From Lachnospiraceae bacterium (GTDB lineage Bacteria > Bacillota > Clostridia > Lachnospirales > Lachnospiraceae), in NCBI GenBank assembly GCA_029067085.1, contig JAIEFE010000008.1:1-64000 (forward strand): a stretch of 64,000 nucleotides of DNA. The letters are read 5' to 3'. The notes beneath the pieces were generated by a model. It had not been told where the DNA came from and ran no database searches. It was given only the letters and a program-made list of their open reading frames with translations. A program made the translations under genes and the position numbers. Below, in pieces: positions 1 through 9,161 of the stretch. Position 1 is the stretch's first letter, and every line of letters begins with the position of its first letter.

Positions 1-27
1 GAGGTTAATCTCATAGAGATTTACCTC
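1..27. repeat. Imperfect inverted repeat GAGGTTAATCTC-ATA-GAGATTTACCTC
   Basis: Read directly. Stem has one T.T mismatch at the same position as in the related elements at 124-150 and 60192-60218. Confidence 0.75.
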
Positions 28-81
28 GGTTCTTTATGGAATCTTTCAGGGTTGCATTACTGTTTATTTGTCAAGGTTCAT

Positions 82-150
82 AGAGTAAATCTCATCCACG
101 CCGAGGATACGAAGTATCCTCGTAGAGTTAATTCCGAAGGAATTTACTCT
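82..150. repeat. Tandem hairpin element: CGAGGATAC-GAA-GTATCCTCG then AGAGTTAATTCC-GAA-GGAATTTACTCT, preceded by AGAGTAAAT
   Basis: Two adjacent GAA-loop inverted repeats. AGAGTAAAT (82-90) is also complementary to ATTTACTCT (142-150). A second copy with different stems lies at 60168-60218. Confidence 0.85.
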
Positions 151-248
151 TTGCGCAACAGGTTGATACTACCACACCCATTCTGCATCGTCAAGTCCTT
201 TTTTTGAAATTTTTACAAATTTCTCAAAGCGTTGGAAATATCCTCTGT

Positions 249-977
249 CTACTGCAAATGCAAAGTACCGTCCGTCTCACCGCCGCGAAGAATGAAGTCT
301 ATCGTGCCAGGAGTGGTCCCCTGCGGTATTTCCACAATGCTGACCAGTTCCACCGAAGAGCTTGCCGGAATTACTGAATTATAAGTCTGCATATCGTTCA
401 CCAGCATAGTGGCTAATGCGCCCTTACTAGGTTCACCGTTGACAGATACACGGAATGTCGCGCCATATCCAAGCATATTCATCGTCTGATCCTCTTCGGT
501 CAGATTCTGTGCGATAAACTTTAGCACCAGAAGCTGCTGCCCCTGCGTTGCATCCATAGAAAAGAACAGTGTATCTCCCTCTCCCGCAGGCGGATAGGAA
601 TCTGCTGTCTCACACCCCTGATAGGTGATCATGATATTTGGAATGCCGTAATACTGTTCCACTGAAGAAGCAGTCGGCTGTGTCTCCTCCTCATCCTGAC
701 TCACATCCACCACCACGGGCTCCTCGATTTCCGGTTCCGGCTCCTCCTGAATCGGCTCCTCCACAGGCTCTTCCGGAGCAGGTTCCTCCGTCACCAGTTC
801 ATAACCCGAAGTATCTACCAGACGTCTGCCGTGCGCCGTGTCATATTTTAACAGTACACCCACTGCATACTCCGATATTAATTCTGTCTCATCCTGCGTC
901 AGATTCGGCATTGCCCCGCAGCCTGTCATCAGAAGCGCCGCTGCCATAATTTTCAAAAGAACACTCACCTTTTTCAC
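249..977 (-). CDS. Putative lipoprotein with acidic Glu/Pro-rich linker
   Basis: ORF with lipobox-like LLMTGC near the N-terminus, then a TEEPAPEEPVEEP linker and a C-terminal beta-rich domain. Confidence 0.7.
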   Translation of the reverse strand: MKKVSVLLKIMAAALLMTGCGAMPNLTQDETELISEYAVGVLLKYDTAHGRRLVDTSGYELVTEEPAPEEPVEEPIQEEPEPEIEEPVVVDVSQDEEETQPTASSVEQYYGIPNIMITYQGCETADSYPPAGEGDTLFFSMDATQGQQLLVLKFIAQNLTEEDQTMNMLGYGATFRVSVNGEPSKGALATMLVNDMQTYNSVIPASSSVELVSIVEIPQGTTPGTIDFILRGGETDGTLHLQ

Positions 978-1163
978 GATTTATCTCCCTGTTAATGATG
1001 TTTTTGCCAAATATAGTTTATGAATTTGCAAAACCACATTCACGTGTTTTTCGTCTGATCGTACCGTAAAGTCATGCTCTTACATTATACCCTACTATTT
1101 TTATTCTTACAAGTCAAAACCCGCTCTCTATATCCAAAATTTTGCTCAAATTAAGTTCATCGA

Positions 1164-2642
1164 CTAAATCTCATGAGGCTGCGCCGGATCCAATTCGAAC
1201 CAGAATTCCACGCCGTTGTCATAATTGATGACTCCGTATTTCTGATTCATGGATTCCATGATGGCTTTCACAATAGAAAGACCAATGCCGCTGCCGCCAT
1301 ATTCTCTGGTTCTCGCCTTATCTACCTTATAAAATTTTTCCCACAAATGCGCTACGCTCTCCTGCGGAATAGGGGTTCCCGTGTTAAATACAGATACCCT
1401 CACCCTATCCTGTATCTCGAGAATCTTGACGTCAATGATCTTTTCGCCCTGTGCATGATTGATGGCGTTGGAAAAATAATTCATAAAGACCTCCTCTGTC
1501 CGGAACTCATCACCCCAGACATAGATTGGTCCATAGTCCTCCATGCGGACAGATATCTCCTTTTGCTTCAGCAGGATATCGGAAGCAGCAATGTGATTCA
1601 TCACGAGGGTCGTTACATCAAAGCGCTCCATGCTCACAATCTCATTTCCTGCCTCCAGCTGATTGAGAGTGAGAAGATTTTTTACCATTGCGTTCATCTT
1701 TGCTGCCTCGTCCATAATGACATCACAATAAAATTCCCTGCTCTCCGCGTCATCGTTGATCCCTTCCTTCAATCCTTCCGCATAGCCCTGGATCAACGCA
1801 AGGGGCGTTTTCAACTCATGAGAGACATTTGAGAGAAATTCCCGCCGTCTTTCATCCACCCTGTCCTTTCTCTCAATATCTTTAAGCAGCTCATTATTAG
1901 CTGTCTTCAGCTCGGAAATGGTCTCCTCCAGCGCCTCGGAAAGTTCGTTGATATTATTTCCCAGAATCGCGATTTCCGTCTTGTCTTCCCCTGTATACTT
2001 CGCCTCAAAATCCAGATGCTTCATCCGCTCCGATATCTCTGCAAGTTTCAGGATCGGCTTCGTGACGCGGTTGGAAAGCCAAACAGCCAGAAGCACGCTG
2101 ACAAGAATCGCACACACACCCACATAGGCAAGAAAATGGTTGGATATGGACACGCTTTCCCTGATTCCCTCCATAGCGCTTCGCAGTATGAAAAGATAAG
2201 CGTTGTCCAGCATTCCCCACATTTCGATATACTCAGTCTGGGTTTTGTTATCCCGCACCAGCCGCATTTTATAACTTGCTGTATTCTGTAATAAGCGCTC
2301 CTCGTCCACACCCAGAAAAATATTGTCAAAGAGCTGTCTTAACACCACCTGGGGATCATTCATGGAATACTTTACAATCTCCGACTTCCCATCCGCCACC
2401 AATACCTGAATATCATACTTCTCGCAGATCTTCTTCAACTCAATATCATACTCCTCCGTGGCGATATCGCCTGCACTGGAAGCCTCGTTGATACTGTGAT
2501 ATGCACTCACAAGCGCATTCTGTTTCTTGTTGAGATAATAAGTGCCAAGAAGCGTCGAGTTTAGAAGCAGACACAACAGGATCGTGCCCGTAATCAGGAT
2601 TATAAACAGAAAAGCGAATTGTCTTTTCATGGAATATTTCAT
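1164..2642 (-). CDS. Two-component sensor histidine kinase (HAMP, HisKA, HATPase)
   Basis: TM segments; FLSNVSHELKTPLALIQGYAEGL H-box; GGSGIGLSIVKAIMES G-box. Confidence 0.93.
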   Translation of the reverse strand: MKYSMKRQFAFLFIILITGTILLCLLLNSTLLGTYYLNKKQNALVSAYHSINEASSAGDIATEEYDIELKKICEKYDIQVLVADGKSEIVKYSMNDPQVVLRQLFDNIFLGVDEERLLQNTASYKMRLVRDNKTQTEYIEMWGMLDNAYLFILRSAMEGIRESVSISNHFLAYVGVCAILVSVLLAVWLSNRVTKPILKLAEISERMKHLDFEAKYTGEDKTEIAILGNNINELSEALEETISELKTANNELLKDIERKDRVDERRREFLSNVSHELKTPLALIQGYAEGLKEGINDDAESREFYCDVIMDEAAKMNAMVKNLLTLNQLEAGNEIVSMERFDVTTLVMNHIAASDILLKQKEISVRMEDYGPIYVWGDEFRTEEVFMNYFSNAINHAQGEKIIDVKILEIQDRVRVSVFNTGTPIPQESVAHLWEKFYKVDKARTREYGGSGIGLSIVKAIMESMNQKYGVINYDNGVEFWFELDPAQPHEI

Positions 2643-2812
2643 AGTGATATAGACCGTGTCCTTTTTCTTTCCGGTTATCGTTTCGCCACAACGTTAGCAT
2701 TTTAGCGTACATTTGTCAATAGAGCGGTCGGGTTGACTTTATTCCCGTATATGTTAAGATGATAGCAGTTATTTTATTGCTGATAAGCTATCTACAAAAC
2801 GGGAGGAGACCA

Positions 2813-4231
2813 TTGAAAGCAAAGCGTCGCTATATCTGGGCCAATATAAAGTTGGTCGGCACCATAGTCCCCGTCGTTCTCATTATGATCGTCATCTATT
2901 TTATGCTCGTTCGCAGAGAAGTTCTGACGCTCGCCAGGGAGAAGCTTGCTCTGAGATCCCAATATTATGCGGAAGAAATCAGTACCTGGGCAAGATCGGT
3001 CTTAAATGAGGTGACGATCTACAAGACTATGATCGAACAGCTCGGTCTGGAAAACGAGACCACCTATACACTGATGGCTGCCAGCGCCGGCTCACACGAT
3101 GCCTATCCTTACGGATTGTATATGGGGGACGACCTTGGAAATTACTTTGACTCTTCCGGCTGGGTGCCTGAAGAAGACTATGTCGTATCGGAAAGAGACT
3201 GGTACATAGAAGGGCTGACTCATGACCAATTTGCTTTCGGAGAGCCCTATGTAGACGCCATGACCGGAGGTACCTGCGTGAGTGTAACCTGTCGTCTGAA
3301 CACAGCCCCCGCCGTGACGGTGCTATCCACAGATGTCTATCTTGACTATGCCTCCCAGCTTGCCAATGCCGTCACATCCGACAATATTGAACACGCTTTT
3401 TTTGTCACCAGAGAAAGCAGACTCATTGTAGCCGACTCAGACGCCGCCATGGTAGGACTCTCCCTGAACAGCCAGAGCGATTCCCTTCTCTACCTGAATA
3501 TCAGCCGTCTTCTGGATGCTGAAACAATAGGTCAAAGTGCGATTTTGGGCGATGAGAGTGTCTTTTTCGTAGATATCAACGTGATCCCCGATACCGATTG
3601 GTATTTTATTACCTGTATGAACCGTAATGAGGTGTTAAAAGATCTGTGGCGGATAGAATTTCCCATGCTGCTTTTGGCTGTGATTGCCTGCGCTGTGCTC
3701 TTTATACTGACCTCCCTCTTCTCCAGAGAGATGATCTCGATCCGCACCAAGGCGCAGCTTGACCCGCTTACCAAACTGCTCAACAGAGAGGGATTCGAAG
3801 AACTCGTGCATCTTTCACTGGAAGATCGCCCGGGACAGGGATTCCTGATGATCATTGACCTGGATAATTTTAAGCTGATCAACGATCAGCTCGGACATCC
3901 CGTGGGTGATCAGGTCCTGAAGGATTTTGCCTCTATTCTGGAAAACTACTTTAACCGAAACAAGGACATTGTATCCCGCCTTGCAGGCGATGAATTTGCT
4001 GTGTTCGTTGGTCGGGATATCACTGCAGCCGAAACAGAAAGTATGTTGAACAAATTTATATCCATCGTCCATCAGACCTTCGACTATAAGTTTCCTCATC
4101 AGAAACTTTCAGCCAGTATCGGTGCCGGTGCCGCATCCCACTGCGAATCCTATGAAGCGCTCTATCAGGCCGCTGACAAGGCGCTCTATGAAGCCAAATG
4201 GAATGGAAAGGACCGATTCCAGATCCACTAG
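2813..4231 (+). CDS. Diguanylate cyclase with extracytoplasmic Cache-like sensor
   Basis: N-terminal TM and sensor region, DPLTKLLNREGF, AGDEF active-site variant. The ORF track starts at 2759, but a GGGAGGAG RBS precedes a TTG at 2813. Confidence 0.88.
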   Translation: MKAKRRYIWANIKLVGTIVPVVLIMIVIYFMLVRREVLTLAREKLALRSQYYAEEISTWARSVLNEVTIYKTMIEQLGLENETTYTLMAASAGSHDAYPYGLYMGDDLGNYFDSSGWVPEEDYVVSERDWYIEGLTHDQFAFGEPYVDAMTGGTCVSVTCRLNTAPAVTVLSTDVYLDYASQLANAVTSDNIEHAFFVTRESRLIVADSDAAMVGLSLNSQSDSLLYLNISRLLDAETIGQSAILGDESVFFVDINVIPDTDWYFITCMNRNEVLKDLWRIEFPMLLLAVIACAVLFILTSLFSREMISIRTKAQLDPLTKLLNREGFEELVHLSLEDRPGQGFLMIIDLDNFKLINDQLGHPVGDQVLKDFASILENYFNRNKDIVSRLAGDEFAVFVGRDITAAETESMLNKFISIVHQTFDYKFPHQKLSASIGAGAASHCESYEALYQAADKALYEAKWNGKDRFQIH

Positions 4232-7200
4232 GATCCGGAACCGGTCTTCTTTTCTCTTCTCTTCTGTTTCCTCAACAGTCTCTTCTCTCTTCTGCTCCGC
4301 TTATCAATGATGAGATAAAAAGTAGGCATGAGCAGCAAAATCAATATTGTGGAAGCTACCAGACCACCGATGATGACCATGGCCATACCCTCCATCATCA
4401 CGGAACCGTCACCGATTCCCAAAGACATAGGCACCATAGAGAGAATCGTCGTCAATGTGGTCATCAGGATCGGTCTGAGACGAATCTGTCCGCTCTGGAT
4501 GAGCGCCTCTTCTAAAGACATCTCCTCCCGCAGGCGGTTTGCCGTATCCACATACAGAATTCCGTTATTCACGACAATACCCACAAGCATCAGAACCCCC
4601 ATTAGGGATACCATGCTCAGCGTGGTTCCCGTCATGTACAAGAGTCCGAAGGAACCGATCAACGCGAAAGGAATACTCATCATGACCATAATCGAAAAGC
4701 GCGGAGACTCAAACTGCATGGCCATCACGAGAAAGATCAGAAATACCGCCACAAAAATAGCCACGATGATCGCCTTAAACTCATCCATGATCATATCATC
4801 CATCATGCTTGACGCCCGCGAGACACCTCTCGGAAATACCATCTGATCCACAGCCTTATCTGCTGCCTCCTGCGCGGTAAATCTGGCATCTTCCGTAGTG
4901 CTGGCCGTCACTGCCGCCTGATAGATGCCGTCCACACGAGTCAGCGTCACCGGTGCATCCTGATACTCCACCGCAGCAATCTCCGAAAGAGGAATCTGCG
5001 TACCATAAGGCGTAGAAAGCATCATATTTAGCAGTTCGTTCATTCCCGCATACTCACCTTCGGGATATTCCAGTCTCACACTGAGTTCTTTACCGCTTCT
5101 CTTAAGCTTCACCGCCTCTATACCACTCAGGGTATTGTACATCTCTCCGGCCACCTGAACCGGAGCAATTCCTGCCGCCATGCTCTTTAACGGATCAATA
5201 ATAATCTTTGCCTGCGTGGAGGCTTCCGAAAGATTGGAGGAGGTTTGCAAAATACCGGGGATACCCTGCAGCATATCCTGAACCTGCTTTGCCGCCACGC
5301 GAAGATCATCCAGATCACGACCCACCAGATCAATCTCGATGCCGCTGCTCATCATGCTGGTCATACTGGCACCGCTGGCACTGATGCTGATATCCATATT
5401 CGTCAAATCGGAAAGCGCCCTCGTATACTGCTCGATAGCTTCCCCCGTAGACAACTCACAACCTTTCACAAGATATGCCGTCAGAGTGGCAGAGTCGCCG
5501 GAAACACTATAAGAATAATGATCTATATTCTCATCCGCCTCGGCCATATCCTCAAGGAAGCGTGTCTGCTCCTCAATCCGTTCCATCTTCGTGCCTGAAC
5601 GAAAACTTGCCGTTATGGCAAAAGCATGCTCGTCCATGGTAGGCATCAGCTCCGTGTGGATATGGCTTACCAGCATGAAGGCGGCCACCAGAAGAAGCAC
5701 CGACACCACCAGCACAAAAACCTTCTTTGGCAGAAGCTTACGCAGAAGTTTATCATAACCGCTGTTGATCTTACGAAGCACCTTGTTGATCGGCAGTTCC
5801 TTTTTCTCTACAGGCTTAAATTTTGCAAAGAGCAGCGGAATAATAGTCATTGCCATGATCAGGGAAGCGAGCATCGCCATGATAATAGTCACGCCAAGCT
5901 GGGAGAACAGCTGCCCGGAAAGGCCCTTCATCAAACTCAGCGGAGCATACACTACCACCGTAGTGATCGTGGAGGCAATAATGGACGCCGTCACAACTCC
6001 TGTCCCCTGAAGCGCTGCCTCATGATACTCCCCTGTTTCGTCTTTTAGGCGAAAACAACTCTCCAGCACCACGATAGAGCTGTCCACCATCATACCGATA
6101 GCGATGACAAGCGCGCCCATAGTCACCACATTAAAGGAAAACCCCAGGAGGTTCATCCCGATCATTGTGGCAAACAATGAGATCGGCATAGCGCTTCCCA
6201 CGATCAAGCTGGCACGAATATCTCCGAAAAAGAGAAAGAGCACCAGCATAGACAACAGTACACCCAGAGCCAAAGTACTGCCTACAGAGGTCAGGGATGA
6301 GATGATCATATCGCTGGCATTGTAGATCGTCTTGATCTCCACTACATCATTATCCGCCTGCAGACGCGCCAACATCCTGTCCACAGCTCTGGTCACATCC
6401 ACAGTACCATAGCTTTTCTTCTTTGTGATCGCCACAGTGACATTCTCCTGCGCGTTATAACGGCTGATACTGGATGCGTCCCGCTGGCTCTCGCTCACAT
6501 TGGCAAGTTCCGAGAGGGGAATGACCTGCCCCCTGGCCGTGGCAATCGGTATATTCTGGATCTGTACCACACCGGAAATATCCGCGCTGCTGGATACCGC
6601 AATATCCTGCGACCCCTGACTCACGGCTCCCACAGGCACTGTAAAATCCATGGCACCGATGGTCTGCGCGATACCGCTCATAGTCACTCCATACTCTTTC
6701 ATGGCCTGAGAGTCGAGCAATACACGGATATAATTCTCCCTGCCGCCGTACACTTCTACATTCGCTACGCCGGAAATGGTTTCCAGCTCCGTCACCATCG
6801 TGTCGTTTACATAACTCAAAACATCACTGTCACCCACAGCAGTCACGGAAATATCCATGGTCTCCATCTGATCCATGGCCATCTCTATAACTGTCGGTTC
6901 ATGCACATCTTCCGGCATGGAAGCCTTTGCAGCATCAAGCGCTGTCCTCAGATCCATATAGGCATCATCTAAATCCGTCCCGTAGTCATACTGAAACATG
7001 ACCATTGACATATTTTCCGCCGACTGGGAGGTGTATGTGGACACACCGTTCTGCTCGGAACCAGCTGCTTCCACCTGCTTCGTCACCAGCTCTTCCACAC
7101 TCTCCGGATCCGCTCCCGGATAAATCGTATAAACCAGGAGCATGGGAAGCTCAATATCCGGCGTCAGCTCCAGCTGAAAGCCCGGTATCGAAGAGATTCC

Positions 7201-7272
7201 AAACACCACCAGAGCAAGGATGATCATAGCAATGGAAACGGGGCGCCTTAAAGATAATTTTGTTAAACTCAT
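4228..7272 (-). CDS. RND-family efflux transporter (AcrB/HAE1-like)
   Basis: 1014 aa, N-terminal LRRPVSIAMIILALVVFGI, two sets of TM helices, GALVIAIGMMVDSSIVVLE motif. Confidence 0.95.
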   Translation of the reverse strand: MSLTKLSLRRPVSIAMIILALVVFGISSIPGFQLELTPDIELPMLLVYTIYPGADPESVEELVTKQVEAAGSEQNGVSTYTSQSAENMSMVMFQYDYGTDLDDAYMDLRTALDAAKASMPEDVHEPTVIEMAMDQMETMDISVTAVGDSDVLSYVNDTMVTELETISGVANVEVYGGRENYIRVLLDSQAMKEYGVTMSGIAQTIGAMDFTVPVGAVSQGSQDIAVSSSADISGVVQIQNIPIATARGQVIPLSELANVSESQRDASSISRYNAQENVTVAITKKKSYGTVDVTRAVDRMLARLQADNDVVEIKTIYNASDMIISSLTSVGSTLALGVLLSMLVLFLFFGDIRASLIVGSAMPISLFATMIGMNLLGFSFNVVTMGALVIAIGMMVDSSIVVLESCFRLKDETGEYHEAALQGTGVVTASIIASTITTVVVYAPLSLMKGLSGQLFSQLGVTIIMAMLASLIMAMTIIPLLFAKFKPVEKKELPINKVLRKINSGYDKLLRKLLPKKVFVLVVSVLLLVAAFMLVSHIHTELMPTMDEHAFAITASFRSGTKMERIEEQTRFLEDMAEADENIDHYSYSVSGDSATLTAYLVKGCELSTGEAIEQYTRALSDLTNMDISISASGASMTSMMSSGIEIDLVGRDLDDLRVAAKQVQDMLQGIPGILQTSSNLSEASTQAKIIIDPLKSMAAGIAPVQVAGEMYNTLSGIEAVKLKRSGKELSVRLEYPEGEYAGMNELLNMMLSTPYGTQIPLSEIAAVEYQDAPVTLTRVDGIYQAAVTASTTEDARFTAQEAADKAVDQMVFPRGVSRASSMMDDMIMDEFKAIIVAIFVAVFLIFLVMAMQFESPRFSIMVMMSIPFALIGSFGLLYMTGTTLSMVSLMGVLMLVGIVVNNGILYVDTANRLREEMSLEEALIQSGQIRLRPILMTTLTTILSMVPMSLGIGDGSVMMEGMAMVIIGGLVASTILILLLMPTFYLIIDKRSRREKRLLRKQKRREKKTGSGS

Positions 7273-7281
7273 CGCAATCTC

Positions 7282-9003
7282 CTACTCTTCACCCGCTGTT
7301 TCTCCGGCATCTTCTTTCTCATCACGCTTCATCTGCACGGAAACCTCCGCTCCCTCCCGCAGATTTGCAGACCAGCTCGTGATCAGCACATCCTCCGTAG
7401 AAAGACCGTCAAGCACTGTGATCATCTCCTCATCAAAAATCCCTGTTTCAACGTCCTTTCTCTTAGCAAATCCATCCTGCACCACATAGACGTAGGGCTG
7501 ACTGTTGTCGTAGTACACGGCGTCATAGGGAATCAGAATGGCATCCGCCTGACTGTATGTCTGCGCTGTCACCTTCACACTGCTGCCCGTGAGCAAGCTG
7601 TCATCCGGCGTACTCACACAGGATTTTATCATAAACAATCCCGTAGACTGATCGATCATACTCCCGATCTCGGTAATGACCGCATCATAAAACTTTCCGT
7701 TCCTGTCCACTTCTATTTTCTGTCCCACCCGCAGTGTAGACCGAATGCCCTCGCTGACGCCAAAGGTGACGGTCATGGTATTTTTATTGGAAATCACGAA
7801 AGCCGGCGTCTGCGGGGATGCAAAATCGTGCTCCTTCACATTCACTGCTTCAATAATGCCGTCAATGGGCGCCGTCAGCGTATACATGTCAAGCTGGTAC
7901 TCCGCGCTCTCAATTCCAATCTTCGCTCCCGCTGCGCCGACTTTAGCACTGTTGACCTGTGCCGCTGCAGAATCCACGCCCAGTGCAGCCGTTCTCTTTC
8001 CGATATCCTGCACCTTATCGGAGTTGATGTTCAGCTGCGCCTCCGTCAGGTTTTTTATGGTTTCCGTCTGTTCCTTGCTCGTGTAGGTGTCAGAGAGCGC
8101 ATCTCTAAGCTGCTCTTCACCGTCCTCGATAGAGTCGATGCCCGCGTTCACCTGCTCGTAAGCGGAACTGGCCTGAGCAGCCATCGCCTGTGCCTGTTCA
8201 TAAGCTGCCTTTGCTGCCTCAAGCTGTTCCTTTGCTTGTTTTAACGCATACTCATAAGCTTCTTCACTTCCATTAAAAGGCGGCAGAGAAATCAATGTCA
8301 GTTTATCTTGATAATTCGCCGGTTCCAGAGCTGTCACCGCTGCCAACGCCGCCTGATACGCCGCCTGCGCCTGTTTCACATATTCATTTGCATTTTTCTT
8401 AGCCTTGCTCAAATTATCCCGCTGCTTCTTGGCATCTTTCTTATTCTCCTCCAGATCCGCGAGCTGCTCATTGATATCATCTATACCGCTGTTGATGCCG
8501 TCAATCTGCATCTGCATCTGGTACATGGTCAGATCCTTCTGCCTCTGGGTCTGCTCATTCTGTATGTCCAGCTGCGCCACCGTGCTGTCATACTGCGCCT
8601 GGGCGATCTCATAACCCACCTCAGCTGCCTTCACGCCTGCTGCCGCACTGTTATACTGTGCCTCGGCGCTGGCAAGCTGCAGTTCCGCCGCCTCCGCATT
8701 AAGTTTACATAACTCTTGTCCGGCAGTGACGGTATCTCCCACACTGATCTCTGCGCTCAATACCTCCGCTGTCACCATAGGAATCACATACACTGCTTCC
8801 TCCGGACTGACCGTGCCTACAAATTGATTTTCCAGCGTGAGCGTTCCGGCCACAGGCATCTGCGCCTCCACCGGAATCACTTCGCTCAATGTCTCCTCTT
8901 CTTCCGCTGCCTGTCCACATCCCGCAAGCGATACCAAAAGACACGCTCCCGTAAGAAAAGCCGCCATCCTCCCCCAGCCGTATTTTATGTAATGCCTTTT
9001 CAT
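7282..9003 (-). CDS. HlyD/AcrA-type membrane fusion protein, predicted lipoprotein
   Basis: Lipobox LVSLAGC, biotinyl-lipoyl-like regions, long coiled coil, adjacent to the RND gene. Start set at MKRHYIKYG. Confidence 0.92.
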   Translation of the reverse strand: MKRHYIKYGWGRMAAFLTGACLLVSLAGCGQAAEEEETLSEVIPVEAQMPVAGTLTLENQFVGTVSPEEAVYVIPMVTAEVLSAEISVGDTVTAGQELCKLNAEAAELQLASAEAQYNSAAAGVKAAEVGYEIAQAQYDSTVAQLDIQNEQTQRQKDLTMYQMQMQIDGINSGIDDINEQLADLEENKKDAKKQRDNLSKAKKNANEYVKQAQAAYQAALAAVTALEPANYQDKLTLISLPPFNGSEEAYEYALKQAKEQLEAAKAAYEQAQAMAAQASSAYEQVNAGIDSIEDGEEQLRDALSDTYTSKEQTETIKNLTEAQLNINSDKVQDIGKRTAALGVDSAAAQVNSAKVGAAGAKIGIESAEYQLDMYTLTAPIDGIIEAVNVKEHDFASPQTPAFVISNKNTMTVTFGVSEGIRSTLRVGQKIEVDRNGKFYDAVITEIGSMIDQSTGLFMIKSCVSTPDDSLLTGSSVKVTAQTYSQADAILIPYDAVYYDNSQPYVYVVQDGFAKRKDVETGIFDEEMITVLDGLSTEDVLITSWSANLREGAEVSVQMKRDEKEDAGETAGEE

Positions 9004-9128
9004 ATAGCCTCCTTGCAATCTTGTCAACTATTTGCATGTTTTATCATGTATCAAAATTATGTAAATGTAAAGTAGATTTCCACACATTTAACACTTTTTT
9101 TATCTTTTCCACCTATCTCTTTCCAAGA

Positions 9129-9157
9129 AAATCGGCTCCCCCGAAGGGAAACCGATT
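9129..9157 (-). terminator. Likely Rho-independent terminator after hybrid kinase
   Basis: Inverted repeat AATCGG-CTCCCCCGAAGGGAAA-CCGATT just after the kinase stop, with a T-rich tail on the minus strand. Confidence 0.6.
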
Positions 9158-9161
9158 CGTT

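Noticed and set aside
638-949. Proline-rich + strand ORF
   Set aside because: Antisense of the Glu/Pro-rich linker of the lipoprotein at 249-977.
5245-6048. Several + strand ORFs within the RND gene
   Set aside because: Shadow ORFs inside a strongly supported minus-strand coding region.
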